In this document: in pieces, positions 1 to 12,419 of the stretch | Position numbering within the stretch: the stretch's first letter is position 1 | Layout of the letters: the number at the start of each line of letters is the position of its first letter | Assembly: GCF_902686445.1 (NCBI RefSeq) | Contig: NC_062214.1 | Location: forward strand, 42,541,454-42,605,453 | Length of the DNA: 64,000 nucleotides | Source of the DNA: Sciurus carolinensis | Lineage: Eukaryota > Chordata > Mammalia > Rodentia > Sciuridae | Direction: 5' to 3' | Notes under the pieces: generated by a model | Seen by the model: only the letters and a program-made list of their open reading frames with translations | The model's database searches: none | Told to the model about the DNA's origin: nothing | Made by a program: the position numbers and the translations under genes

Positions 1-280
1 ACATGATTCTTGACCTCCATCACTATCCACATGGATTGGTTGTGGAAACCTCCACAAAATGCATGCCCAAGTCCCTTGTACTGCAGTAGCACCTTCGTCC
101 CTACCCTCCAATGAGGAGGTACTCAACCTCTGTCATTCAGGGACTCAAAGTCTGTCACATCCTTAGTGTAAGCCAGGTAACTAAGGAGATTCTTGCCATT
201 CCAGGGAGGTGGGATGTGGGCTACTTTGTCCATGGTAGCAGCAGAAGCTGAGTTTAGAACATCAAAAACAAGAATTCTGC

Positions 281-492
281 AAGACACGGTGGTGCTTTTA
301 GAGGCTGAGGCAAGAGGACTGCAAATTCAATACCAGCCTGTGCAACTTAGTAGATCCTGAATCAAAATTTAAAAAATAGAGGCTGCGGACCTCATTCAGT
401 GATAAGAGGACATGCCTAGATAATATGTGTAAAGCTCTGGGTTTGATCCAAAATGTATGTGTGCACATACACATTAAAAAAAAAAAAAAAAA
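281..492 (+). mobile_element. B1-ID composite SINE
   Basis: A diverged 7SL-like half (ggctgaggcaagaggactgc) is followed by an ID-like half with a tRNA-like B box (gggtttgatcc) and an A-run tail. Confidence 0.8.
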
Positions 493-512
493 GGAAAAGG
501 AAAAGGAAAAGC
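476..512 (+). repeat. A-run with (AAAAGG)n simple repeat
   Basis: The SINE tail: 17 A residues, then about three AAAAGG units. Confidence 0.85.
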
Positions 513-1561
513 AAGAATTCTTAATGTTCCTTCCCATAAAGAACATAAGACCTCTACCTGAAGCAACAGAATCTCAGGCACATTAAAAAGACACAGAGAG
601 TTCCTAGCCTGGAAAAAGAACGTCATGATGCAAATGGCCAATACTCTGTAGCATATCACCTACCTAAAGTGGGTCTTCACAAAAAATGGCCTGAACTGGA
701 ATTCTCACCCTGGAGCCTAATACGCTGCTCTGATTCTATGGAAAATAGCCTACTGAATACATGCCCTTGTCACCTAGGCAGTACCTGGAATTTCAGGACC
801 TACCACCCAAACATGTTGGCTAATGACTCTTCCCCTCCAAGTTCATATATGCCTCCTTTCACCTGTCCTGAGCTTACACTGACTGAAAATCACAAGAGGG
901 TCTCCTCACTATGGCTAGAGCTCTTGACCCAATCACTAAGGCCATGCTCTCTTAATGACAATCCTGGGTGACCTCTCCCAGCCTTTAGTGATATAAATGA
1001 CCTTCACTCTCTTAGGTTATCTTCTATGACTCCTACTCAAGGTCCTTCTCTGCATTTCACCACAATTGCTAAGAAAAATCCACGGCAGAAGCCTGACATG
1101 CTAAACTACATCTTAGGAATTTAATGCAGGAAAAAGGAGTTCCACCTGCTTCTGACCTCCAGGTATCTCTGGATTGTTTTAACATCTGGAAGTGACATTA
1201 TTGCTGGAGTTGTGTTTTTTGTTTTTTGGGGGGTGTTTTCTGCAATGATGAACAGAGAATTTAAGATAATATATCAAGACCCAATTTTATGCCCCTAAAA
1301 TAACTTCAAAAGGTCATTAAATAAGTATTTTAATAGGAAATTATCTACTACAACAGCTCATTAGAATTCCTGTCCCATGTGGCCTTGCACAGAAATTATC
1401 GAAGGCCTTCCACAAAGGTATTTTCAACTCCAGGGGGCGCTGTCACAGCCACAAGATCCAGTGGCTACATTCTGACTTTTGAAGAGTAATAATACCACAT
1501 TGCAGAAAAAAATCAGAAGACAAGTGAACTTCTTAACGTGGAAAGTCAGAACTCACAGGTT

Positions 1562-1976
1562 CCCCATTCACGAATTCAACCAATTGTGGATCCAAAAAAA
1601 ACAAAAAAAAATATGTATTTATTTATATATATAACAGCATCTCCACCAAATATGTACAAAACTTTTTCCTTATCAATATTAAAAAAATAAAGTAACAACT
1701 ATTTACATAGCATTTACATTGTATTAGACTTAAGTAATCTAGAAATGATTTAAAAGTATGTGGAAGAAAACTGAGGGTTGTAGTTCAGGGGTACAGCCCT
1801 TGCCTAGCATGTGTGAGGCCCTACACCAAAAAAACAAAGTATATGGGACAATGTGAGTAGGTTATATGCAAATTCTAAACTATTTTATATAAAGGTCTTG
1901 AACATTCATAAAGTCTGGAATACACCAGGGATAGTCTTGGAATCAATCCCCCTAGACATGGAGGGAAGACTATATA
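1562..1976 (-). mobile_element. MER2-type Tigger DNA transposon relic, split by an ID SINE
   Basis: Reading antisense, the left end resembles the MER2 end (gaattcaaccaattgtggatcc), then the core acaactatttacatagcatt, then the distal half after the ID insertion. Same family as 32552-32866 and 61816-62195. Confidence 0.75.
1771..1836 (+). mobile_element. ID SINE nested in MER2
   Basis: Contains the ID core (tagttcaggggtacagccc, cttgcctagcatgtgtgagg). Probable target-site duplication of about 13 bases: aaagtatgtggaa before and aaagtatatggga after. Confidence 0.8.
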
Positions 1977-3624
1977 TTTCCTTGTTTTTTTTTAATCAGT
2001 ATCACTCATCTGATGTCTTTGTCTTCCACTGTTATATTGTCTAAAAAAATCTGGTATCCTACTTTTTTTGACTGAAAATCATGCTGTTAACTCTCTGCAT
2101 GTCACTGTGGAATATTCACACCTATCCCTGTTGGTGGCTGCTCTGTGTCTAGGTGGGCAGAATGAATGCACGGAGTCCCCAGGCAGTCAGGGCCACTAAC
2201 CACAAACTGTCTGCCACAGCTTACATTTTTTGCTCAGAGGAAAGTCTCAGGAATAGAAGAAAACTACAAGCCCCTCCAAGGCTCTTGATACATTGCTTTT
2301 CAAAAGGGTCACAGAATTCACAATGCCACAACCTTTTTAACCACAGCCATATTTTTTTGCTTCTGGTAATCATTTTAAAGTTTATTTTATTTGAATTTTC
2401 AAAATTGTCTGCTAGTTTTATGAAAATGTCTCCTAGGTCCCCACTAGCCTGAATGTAGGCTTAGGGTGAGAAACATCTGGGAGCAGGTAAAAAATGCAGC
2501 ATCTAAGGCCCAACCCAGGCACTCCCCCAGCACAGTTTTATCACATCTTTATCTTAACAAGATCCCCAAACTTGTCTGCATATCAAGTTTAAGAAGCACC
2601 GCAGGAGGGGAAATCTTCAGGACCTACAAGGAGTTTTGGGGGGTGGGGATGGCCTATATCCATCAACCATGAAAAAACAGTTGAGAATGCACAGGGCAAA
2701 TCCAGAAAATTGAAAAAGTACTTTCTCCATGTTTGTAGACTCTGAAGAAAAAAGAAATTTGCCTTGCCTTTCCAGTGCCACACCAGTTGCCCATTTCCCT
2801 CATGACTTTGTCTTTTCCTGTTGGTCCTGACAATCTCACCTGGTCATCTGTATGGTCAAGTTCCCCTACACCTGCCTTGGTGATTTCCTCTCATTAAAAC
2901 CTTGGACTGTCTTCCACCATCTAGGTAAATCAATACTAATTTATTTTAAAATTAAGTCTATTTCATCTAAACTTTAGTTTTAGAGAGGGTAAATGCTTGG
3001 GGATGGGGGAAGAGTGGAGAAAGTAAGTTTTCATGACCATGGTGCCCAAAATCATTCACTGAACATTTTTCTTTCCTACTAAAATCTGATGCATCTCATT
3101 TATGTTCTCAAGGGTGACAAAGTTGATTTCTGGGCCATTCTATTTTCCTACTTATAATCAACATTTGGGGAAATGTTCCCACATCAGACAAGACAGGCCT
3201 TGTAAATGCTACTTTTAAAAATCTATTCACTGCTCTTACCTTTTCCCCTCTGATGAAACTTTCAAAATACTTTTGTCAAGTTAGAAGGGGATAAACCACT
3301 GAAAGCTTAACTGTAATAATAACAGCAGATTCCAAGTTAACTTGGAATAACTATCATTTTATCTATAATACTTAATCTTTCTTATCTGGATCATGGTAGT
3401 TATTTTTCTGGTTCAAATTTTCTTTTTTTATCACCTCAATCAAGTTGTTGCATAGATTCAGACAGATCACACATAGGTCTCATTTCTTATGAAGATCTTT
3501 ATTACTTGCAAATTAGGATAATTTCAACTTCCCTTCCAACGTCATTATCACCATCACATTTCTGTTTCACATCTTATTTCAAACATCTAAAACCATCCAA
3601 GGTAGCAATGACCATGTTGTTGTT

Positions 3625-3706
3625 TCTGCAGGGGTGGGGATCAAATCCATGGCCCAGGGCACGCTAAGCAAGTGCTCTATCACCGAGCTATGTAACCCCA
3701 GTCCTA
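3625..3706 (-). mobile_element. ID SINE, antisense
   Basis: Antisense ID core: ggggatcaaatccatggccc, then aagcaagtgctctatcaccg. Confidence 0.75.
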
Positions 3707-4188
3707 ACAAAGACAATGGGTACAGGAAACTCTATACAACTTCATATGGGAAAACCTGATGCCAGCCAGTTCTCGGCTCCACCCCTGTCTGTGGGTACAG
3801 TGGAACAAACATGTTAAAAGAAGGGCTGTATGCTGCTCTCCAACCTTTGGAAGCAGGCTAAGGCCCAGTTCCTCGGTGTCAAAGGTCTTAAGAGGCCAAC
3901 CTGACCCAGGTGGGCCTCTTGATGCCCAGCAGGACCTACAGTCAGTCACATGGGATATTCCTCTTTTAGTGAGCAAAGCACTCCCTGAGGAAATGTCCTA
4001 TCAAAAACTGGGGTTGGGGGAGACCTGAGAAAGGGAACACAGGTCAACAGAGGAGCAAAACAGGAAAATTCAACTTTTTAAAAACATAGGGCCCTGTGCT
4101 ACATGACATAGGTTCACATATTCAGATAAGATACCTTTCCTTAAGACAAACAGAATTAATTTTCCAATCAGTCAATGGCTATTCAAAG

Positions 4189-4224
4189 ACAGGAGGAGGA
4201 AAGAGGAGAAGGAGGAGTAGGAGA
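4189..4224 (+). repeat. Purine-rich GGA/GAA tract
   Basis: An aggaggaaagaggagaagg-type stretch with almost no pyrimidines in intron 2. Confidence 0.7.
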
Positions 4225-5084
4225 CATAGTAAAATCAAGGGAATAATGCATAGGAAACAATGTCCTGGTCCAATTTCTCTAGTAGTATGTACTATATGGA
4301 TAAAGGCAAATTAATGCTCTATATTATCTAATATCTGTCTATATAATACAATTAATGCTCTATACAACTTCACTGCATAACTAGAGTAGAAGCAGGGAAG
4401 AGAGGAAGGCTGGAAGAATGTGACTGCACCTTAAGAATATTACTTTACTGCTATTTATCCAACAAGTATATATAAATGCATAAAGCTATATTAAAGCATC
4501 AGGTGAAGTAAGAACACAAGACAGTCTGAGAGAATACAGTCAGATGTTTAAGACAGACTTGCAAAGACACAGTCCTATCTAGACTATTCCTCATTCCTCA
4601 AATGCTCTATCCAATACCACTTTGCAGTACTTCCCACTGGAGACACAGCAGACTCCTTGCCCCTTCATTCAGGCTCAGTCACATGATTTTTCCCTGGCCA
4701 ATGATCCCAGGATAGAAATGTTTCTACTTGAAATACCCTTTTGTGCCTCTGCCCTGTAGAAAACACTGAGTCTTTAGCCAAGGCCCCAAAATTACCAGAC
4801 GAGGATCAGAACTGAGCTCAACCTGCAAGGAGTTGACCCAGATAAACAACAGCTTGAAGCAGAACCTCCAAGCCAAGACATCCCCAATCAGTCAACCCCA
4901 ACCAACTCACAGCAGTATGAACAAGGGTAAATTTAATGTTGCATGACATTAAATTTGGGGGATGTTTGTTACGAGGTCTTATTGTGACAACAACTGACGG
5001 ATACAGATGGTTCCTCAAGGGAATCCACAAGACATATAAAGACAGCTTTTCCCTCCAGTTCACAAAGAGACCAGAGTCACTTAC

Positions 5085-7359
5085 CAGGCTCACCTTTTTT
5101 CTTTGAACCAGACTTCTTCTTTGCAGGAGCCTCTTGCTTTGGTGCCTCCTGGCTCTGGACCATATCTGTATTTTTAGCCTGGACAGGAGCTGACTCTGAC
5201 TTTTTACCCTGATTGGCAGCTGCATCCATTTTTTTGCCCTGGTTGGGAGACCCTTCTGCCTTTTTGCCCTGGTTGGGGGTACCCTCTGTCTTTCTGCTTT
5301 GATTGGGGGTTCCCTCTTTCTTCCCCTGGTTTGTGGCACCCTCTGCCCTTGTGCCCTGACTAGTAATTGAATCTGACTTTTTGCCCTGGTTGGTGGTCCC
5401 CTCTGCCTTTCTGCCTTGGTTGGGGGCCCCTTCTGCCTTTTTGCCCTGGTTGGGGGCTCCCTCCCCCTTTTTGCCCTGATTGGGGCTCCCCTCTGATTTT
5501 CTGCCTTGGTTAGGAGCCCCCTCTCCTTTTTTGCCCTGATTCTGGGACCCCTCCCCTTTCCTGCCCTGGTTTTGGGCCCCATCTCCCTTCTTGCCCTGGT
5601 TTGGAGTTCCTTCTACCTTCTTGCCCTGGCTCTGAGACCCCTCTGCTTTTTTAACCTGGTTCTGAGCCCCCTCTCCCTTTTTGCCCTGGTTCTGGGCCCC
5701 CTCTATCTTCTTGCCCTGGTTCTGGGCCCCCTCTCCCTTTTTGCCCTGATTCTGGGACCCATCCCCCTTCTTGCCCTGGTTTGGGGTTCCCTCCAATTTT
5801 TTGCCCTGGTTTGGAGCCCCCTCTACCTTCTTGCCCTGGTTGGGAGATCCTTCTACCACTTTTTTGCCCTGGTTCTGGGCCCCATCTCCCTTCCTGCCCT
5901 GGTTCTGGGCCCCCTCCCCCTTCTTGCCCTGGTTCTGGGCCCCCTCCCCCTTCTTGCCCTGGTTCTGGGCCCCCTCCCCCTTCTTGCCCTGGTTCTGGGC
6001 CCCCTCCCCCTTCTTGCCCTGGTTCTGGGCCCCCTCCCCCTTCTTGCCCTGGTTCTGGGCCCCCTCCCCCTTCTTGCCCTGGTTCTGGGCCCCATCCCCC
6101 TTTTTGCCCTGGTTCTGGGCCCCATCCCCCTTTTTGCCCTGGTTCTGGGCCCCATCCCCCTTTTTGCCCTGGTTTTGGGCCCCATCCCCCTTGCCCTGGT
6201 TCTGGGCCCCATCCCCCTTCTTGCCCTGGTTCTGAACTCCCTCCCCTTTCTTGCCCTGGTTCTGAGCTCCCTCCCCCTTCTTGCCCTGGTTCTGGGCCCC
6301 CTCCCCCTTCTTGCTCTGGTTCTGGGCCCCTTCCCCCTTCTTGCCCTGGTTCTGAGTCCCCTCCCCTTTCTTGCCCTGGTTCTGAGCCCCCTCCCCCTTC
6401 TTGCCCTGGTTCTGAGCTCCCTCCCCCTTCTTGCCCTGGTTCTGAGCCCCCTCCCCCTTCTTGCCCTGGTTCTGAGTTCCCTCTGCCTTCCTGCCTTGGT
6501 TTGGGGTTCCTTCTACCTTCTTTCCCTGGTTCTGGGTTCCCTCTGCCTTCTTGCCCTGGTTCTGGGTCCCTTCCCCCTTCTTGCCCTGGTTCTGGCTCCC
6601 ATCCATTTTCTTGCCCTGGTTCTGGGCACTCTCAACCTTCTTGTTTTGGTTTGGAGATCCCTCTGACTTCTTGTTCTGGTTTGGGGTTCCCTCTGCCTTC
6701 CTGCCCTGGTTTGGGGTTCCCTCCCCCTTTTTTCCCTGGTTCTGAGCCCCTTCTGCCTTCTTGCCCTGAGCAATGCTGGTGGCAGGGGCACTGGCCTTGG
6801 CACCAACAGGGGGCACAACTACCATAGGCACCTCCTTGGGGGCAGCTTCCAAGATGGCAGACTTTGAGGCAAGAACCTGGATGGAATTCACAACAGAACT
6901 GACTGCTGGTTCCACTTTGGCCACTTTTTTCTCCTTCTTCTTTTTGTCTTTAGGGGAGGAGGCTGGCTTCTCTTGGGGCATGGCTGGTATCGTAGCGATA
7001 GGGGCAACAACGATGGGGGACTGGACTGGGGTCGGGGCCACAGCCACTTCAGGTGCACGCACTGGTTCTTTGAGGAGGATGGTCACGTTGGGGGCCAGGT
7101 CATGGTCAGGTATCTTCCCATTAGGTTTCTCTTCCTTTTTCTTGGTCTTTCCTTTCTTCTCCACTGTTTTTTCCTTCTTCTTCTTCTCTACTTTCTGGTG
7201 GTGCGTTTTTGCCATCTCTTTGCGTTGGTTAGCTAGGGCTTCTTCATATGACGTCTCCTTCATGGAGAAGGTTGACACCAGGAAGATGCCGATGGCAGAA
7301 ACAACCATGAACCCACCAAAGACCACAACCCCCAAGGTCTGAGTGTCGTAAATATCCAT
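5085..7359 (-). CDS. RRBP1: RRBP1 (p180 ribosome receptor), N-terminal coding exon, partial
   Basis: This exon encodes the first 758 residues plus one base of ribosome-binding protein 1, a rough-ER membrane protein implicated in ribosome and mRNA anchoring, microtubule bundling and secretory-cell ER expansion (known for the family). The start at 7359-7357 is chosen because MDIYDTQTLGVVVFGG is the characteristic p180 N-terminus, it has A at -3 and G at +4, and it follows a good splice acceptor; the open frame further upstream is intronic. Residues 7-30 form one hydrophobic membrane anchor. Residues 50-80 and 137-148 are lysine-rich. Residues 197-735 are 54 tandem decapeptides of the NQGKKGEGAQ type, and a KKKSGSKKKGEP tail follows. 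The frame leaves at a phase-1 donor (5084-5083) and would soon stop in the intron. The coiled-coil C-terminus, encoded by many small exons in mammals, is outside the window. The exon looks intact, with no frameshift. Confidence 0.97.
5155..6771 (-). repeat. RRBP1: 30-bp coding minisatellite: 54 decapeptide units of p180
   Basis: I count 54 units in the translation, residues 197-735. Fifty-one are ten residues long. Two are nine (NQGKGDGAQ, DNA near 6181-6210; NQGKKEGTP, DNA near 5301-5330) and one is eleven (NQGKKVVEGSP, DNA near 5847-5879). All length changes are whole codons, so frame is kept. Flanking units are diverse (P or Q at position 10; A, S, T or V variants). Central units are nearly identical GEGAQ/GDGAQ types, with six identical 30-bp copies at 5911-6090. 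The family array is reported to mediate ribosome or microtubule association and varies in number between species and isoforms. Confidence 0.95.
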
Positions 7360-10300
7360 CCTGGCTGGCTTTCTTTTCACCTGCCAAACACATACATGTT
7401 GATTACTTTTTGGAGAAACTGAAGCATTTGACAATTTCCATCTCTACCCCTGTCACCGAATCTAAGGTTTCACTAATTCTGTCTTCAGACTAAATTCAGA
7501 GTAGAAACAAATGTAGGCAATCTTTGGTGTCACACATTCTTACCTGCCCCTTTTGTAGAAGAGTAATTTTTATCCAAGATCTGAGTAGTCTCTCTTACTG
7601 CTGGGAGGTTCAAACAATAGACAGATTGCAAACTGAAGTTCTATAGCAGAGTACTTAATGCCTAGGAGACATTAAGGAGATCAAGTCATAGCTACGATCC
7701 CAATTCAAGATGTGCCCCATGGCAGGGGTCAAGATGCACATGAGGACAAGAAAAACCAGATATGAGACAATGGGAGTAGTGGGGACTGTGGAAAAAATGC
7801 CCTAACTTGGGTAGTAGATGCCACTTGGCCACAACTGACTGCCTTAGAAATGTGCGTACTGAGCTGAGAGATCTTCTGATTATTCACATTAAGCAGAAAT
7901 CTTTCTTTTTCTTTCTTCTCTCAATGTGAAATTGATTGATTTTAAAAATACCATGTGAGTAAACCCCAAAACATCAATAGCCTTGTAGTAGTGTACATTT
8001 TGCTCAGCAGGCCATTGGCATGCCATCTCTGTTTTGTTGTCTCCCTTTTATACCCAGCACTACCTGGGGTCAAAAATAAACACCTGTGCATTATAATCAT
8101 AAAAAGTGATCAATAACTTAGTGAGAGACAATGGCCTTTTGCCAACAATAGCACCTGCAGTCAGAAAGTCTATAATTTGCAAAGTTGGGAAAAAAAGGAG
8201 GGGAAGTCTTGGGAAGCCCACCAGTCTCCAGGTTTGGAATTTCACATCTTCAGGCTGCATGAGGGGAGGGGACAGTATCACCAGGCCATCTGTCAGACAA
8301 CAAACACACCCCAAAACAAGAGGACAAACCACACCATTCTCACTGCTGCCCATGGACCAAAGTCCGAGGGGCCAGAGGCAACAAGGTGCAGACCTTTCTG
8401 GATGATGGCCCAGACTTAGTTCTGCTTCACCAAGGAACCAAGGAGTATATATTGATACACTCAACTTTTAACTAATGTTGATGCTATCATAAATTCTCAG
8501 TCCACCAACCTGGAGAGAGTGAGAAAAAACCTGACTCCTCTAAAGAGAATCAGCAACAGAACAGGCAAACAGAAGAGGTATGTGGATAGGGAGGGGCAGA
8601 AAAGGAGTGGAAGGGAAGAAGAGAACACTGCCCTCGAGAATTCTTAGACACTGTGGAACCTGGGTCTAGGCTGGTGGTGGTTCACACATTGAGATTCCTC
8701 TTCCAAAGAGTTGAGATTCCCATTCCTCCTTAGTGTGTAGGGAACAGAAATCAAGTGGGAATTTGTGAACAACAAACACAAAATCCAAACTGTGACACTA
8801 GGGTGATTTAGAGACGGGACTGGGAAGGAGATTGTTTAAACATCTCAGCATCGTATTCTAAGACAAATCACTCTCCTTGCAGTTCAAACACAGGATTTTG
8901 CTGTATCTTTCCAATAAGTCCCTTGAACAGGGTTTGATATTTCCCTTACAAAAGCTGCCCAGCACACCTTCATGGTCAGCTGCTGTTACATTGACTTCTC
9001 CAACAGACTGTGACCCTGGGTTACACAGGGCCAAGGCACAACTTTGTACCTGGTCACCACCTCTATAAATGAGGTCTGAGATGAGCTCCCAGAAGCCTTT
9101 GAACACTGGATAAGGTGGCATTTATGTTTCCAAGTGGATTCTGACCTCCGGCTGTGGTAGTAATAGCACAAGCCACTGGCAGAGCATTTCCATACGTGAC
9201 AGTTGAGGTAGGCTGTCACAAATGAGCCTTTCCAGGAACACACTTCCCCAAGCTAGGTAATGAAAAGGGACTTACACCCTACCCAGCCCTGGATGGGTCC
9301 AGTGGGTAGAAGGGCAGGACAAGACGGTTTGCAATGCTGTGGGTCAAGCCCTATTTCTTGGTAGGTGTCTACCAACTGACTTGGTCCTCACAAGGACCTC
9401 TCAGAACCTTGACAACATGGATGCATTAAGTTAAAAAAAAAAAAACACTAAAAAACTAAATTCTAATCACTATATTCCTATTCAGATGACCAAAGTCCTC
9501 CAAAGCACCCCCATCTCCAGAACTAGACCACCACTGGGGCCTAAACCACCCTAGCCAAAGCTCCATAAACCTCAAGTGGCTTCCCAACAACTTGAGGGGT
9601 GGTCTATACTGGAGCTGCAGTTGGCACTGGTCACCAGACCCTGACCAGTGAATGGCCATTAACAGAGCAGGGTCTGTTCGCAGCTGAGGGCTGTGCAGCT
9701 CTGCAGCCTCACATTATCCAACTTCTAAACTCCAGTAGAAAAACCAAGGCTGGAAAATTAGCCTTTAATCTGACTCCACATAGGCAAACATGAGATACAA
9801 AAATATATTCTCTGTGGGGAGCTCAGAATCAAGAAAAGCAAACTTGGAAGAATATTTTTCCTCTGCAGCACACACAAATGTATGTTTTATAGCAGCACAA
9901 ATGTATCTTCCCAACTTTTGCAGAACGAGTTGCTTTAAAAAGAAATTATATCCCCACCACTAATTCCTGAGTTAGAATTTTCTAAAAGCAAGCTTTCACA
10001 GGAAAATGAAAAGCCTAGTCTTTAGAAATACACTGAAACATTTAAGGTTAAGGTAGTATAACTGTGGACAGTGAAGAATTCCTCTACAGCTTCGCCAGTC
10101 AGCTTGGGTGGGGCTACACACATCCTGGGAGATCCTGATTTCCAGAAAATATAAAGTTACTTGGGCCTCTAAAATATGCTCTTAAGACCAGCATCCCTAC
10201 CTAGTGCTTCCCTTCTGAAATTTGCATTGTGATAGGAGGCCTGCAGTAGGAACTCTTACAGGGCTTTCCCTTGGGACATGCTTAGGTGGGTAAAAAATTA

Positions 10301-10730
10301 AGTCATAAGTGTGCTTATCTGCACATACAATCTATTCTATCAATTCCAGAAACTTTTGTGAAATAGGTACTCTTACGCTCTTACACTAGAGAGAGTACAC
10401 TTAAAAGACTGTAAGGCGAACAGATGAAGGTGCTAAGAGGGAAGGAGGTAGGGGCCACCCACACTCACTCACTGAAACTCCCTGAGCACTTCTAGGGTCC
10501 CAAGAGAAAGGCTCTTCCCTGGGGCTTGTCTCAGTTGCTTGGTGGGAGACCACATCTGGATGTTGGGAGAAGCCATGGCTAGAGGTAGGGGTGGTCAAAG
10601 AGGCCAAGGCTTCAGATCCTTTTCCTGGACATAGGTGACTTACCAGAAGGAAACAGAACTAAAACAGAATGGCAAGAAAACAGATATGGCTACATCAGAA
10701 TCATTATCTCATTTTTTTTTCCTCAAATAA

Positions 10731-11061
10731 AGATTGAACAATCTTAATTCAAAAATCTGAAATGCCCCAAATTCTGAAATTCTGAATACATGATGCCACA
10801 ACTGGAAAATTCCACACCTGACCTCATATGATGGTCTCAGTCAAAATACAAGTGTACTAAAAATACTGTATAAATAATATTCAAGTTGCACGTAAATAAG
10901 GTATGTAGGAAACATAAAGTGAATTTAGTGTTTAGACTTGGGTCTCTTCCCTAAGATAACTCTCATTATGTATAAGCAAATATTCCAAAATTTTACAAAA
11001 TAATCCAAAATCTGAAACACTTATGGTCCAAGCACTTCATTGATAAGGGTTACTCAATCTG
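10731..11061 (+). mobile_element. Tigger-type non-autonomous DNA transposon
   Basis: The ends are complementary in style: attgaacaatcttaattc at the left and gataagggttactcaatc at the right. The interior carries the mammalian-family segment cacacctgacctcatatgat. Subfamily not assigned. Confidence 0.65.
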
Positions 11062-11469
11062 CGTTATGAAAGAGTTCTAAAATAAAGAACAGCAAGAAAA
11101 ATATGAATGTCCATTTACCCACTACCTACATTTGTCAATTTTGCCATATTGACCAGATATTTTATATAAAAATTATGCTATTACATGAGACCGTAAGGTG
11201 ACACAGCAACCACAGAGTAAAAATTCTCTCTCATCCCTTTAACCCTTGCTACCCAAGGTTCCTTTTTGGAGGCAACCACTGTAACAGAAGTCTTTTTACT
11301 ATTTAGAAGTTACTTTCTCCTAAAAACATCAGTAATGCTTTTTGCAGTTAGGGTTTCACAATCACTGGGTATTGACTCTGATAGATAACAAGAGTGACAG
11401 AACTTGTCTCTGTTAGTTTAATGACCAGCACCAGTCCCTGATTGGTCTCTTTTTTATTTTTTATTTTGA

Positions 11470-12035
11470 CTGAACCCAGGAGTGCTTTATTATCCCCAGT
11501 CTCTGACTGGTCTCTTCCTTCCCTTGCTCTGTTCCACTATGTAGACCTGTTTCTGGATTCTATATTTTGTTTCAACAGTATATTCATTTATTTGTGCCCT
11601 GTGTCAATGCCACATTTTTAGCCTATGCATTCCTTCCACAATATCCATTGGAATTTTTATTTAAATCACACTGAATTTACAGATAAACCAAGAGAGGACT
11701 GACATTTGTAACCACAGGAACTTCCTGTCAATGAACACTGTATGTTATAGCACTACATTGATTTAAATGTTTTTTCATACTTTCAGAAAGCTTTTATGAT
11801 TTTTTCCTATAAAGTCTTGCCTTTTTTATTGTTGCTATTAAGATTACTACTACTTTTAAATGTTCTGGCAGAATGATATCTTTTGTAAAAATTTACTTTT
11901 TCCATTTTCCAGCTATAGACAACCAGCAATGTTCTACAAGTTTCCAAAGGTATCATTTACCCAGCTTTTATTATGACTAAGCTCTTGTCAAATCTAGGAG
12001 TTTGCAGATTCTCTTTGTTAAAAAAAAAAAAAAAT
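11470..12035 (-). mobile_element. L1 ORF2 fragment, antisense, decayed
   Basis: Matches the antisense L1 ORF2 style: a gttccactatgtagacctgt segment, then a cactgaatttacagat segment and a phrase ending near tctaggagtttgcag. No open frame remains. The flank 11062-11469 may be more decayed L1; nothing distinct is seen. Confidence 0.6.
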
Positions 12036-12419
12036 CTGGAAAACAAGACAGTATTGTTTCTTGCTTTCTAAACTGGATTATCTCATCTCTTCCTGTCTTA
12101 GCAGAGCTGGCTGGAAGCACCCATGCAGGGTTGAGTGGTCAGTGAGGGGAGGCTCTTCCATACATTTCTGAGTTTCTCCTATGTTCCACTATCACATGCT
12201 GTACTGACTGCAAGTTTTTCTCAGGTTAAGTAGTGTATCTTTTCTTCTTAGTTACCTGTTTTTAAACAACTGAGTTTTGAACTTACGTGAATGCTTTTTC
12301 ATTATCATTTAACATTTTATTCTTTATTCCAAGATCCCATTAGAAGCCTGAAATTGGACAATATCAAACCCTACACATATAAAACATATATATGCTTTTT
12401 CCTATATGCACACATTTAT

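Larger units (their letters stand above)
1..5084 (-). other. RRBP1: RRBP1 intron 2, partial (runs off the left edge)
   Basis: This sequence follows the exon 2 donor. No open segment resembling the next p180 exon (start of the coiled-coil region) was recognised on the minus strand, so the intron is probably at least 5 kb. The stretches 493-1560, 1977-3624 and 3707-5084 look like unique intronic sequence; apart from the repeats listed separately I see nothing functional in them. Confidence 0.7.
5085..7380 (-). other. RRBP1: RRBP1 exon 2 with splice sites and strong Kozak start
   Basis: The exon begins right after an AG acceptor at 7382-7381 (tttggcag before it, with a taatcaac branch-like motif about 25 bases upstream). 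The first 21 bases (7380-7360) are 5'UTR, followed by ATG in the context CCAGGATGG. The exon ends at 5085; the next bases read gtaagt, a consensus donor. At about 2.3 kb it is very long for an internal vertebrate exon, because the whole decapeptide array lies in it. Splicing around this exon is known to give shorter p180 isoforms in other mammals. Confidence 0.93.

Noticed and set aside
5911..6180. CRISPR-like regular repeat
   Set aside because: Units are contiguous with no spacers, in frame and coding, in a mammalian gene.
5781..6827. Proline/serine/glycine-rich plus-strand frame of 348 codons over the RRBP1 exon
   Set aside because: A shadow of the 30-bp coding repeat; the minus-strand frame is the known p180 protein with a proper start and splice sites.
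7360..7434. 25-residue upstream extension in frame with the RRBP1 start
   Set aside because: It crosses the AG acceptor at 7382-7381, so most of it is intronic; the family N-terminus starts at 7359.
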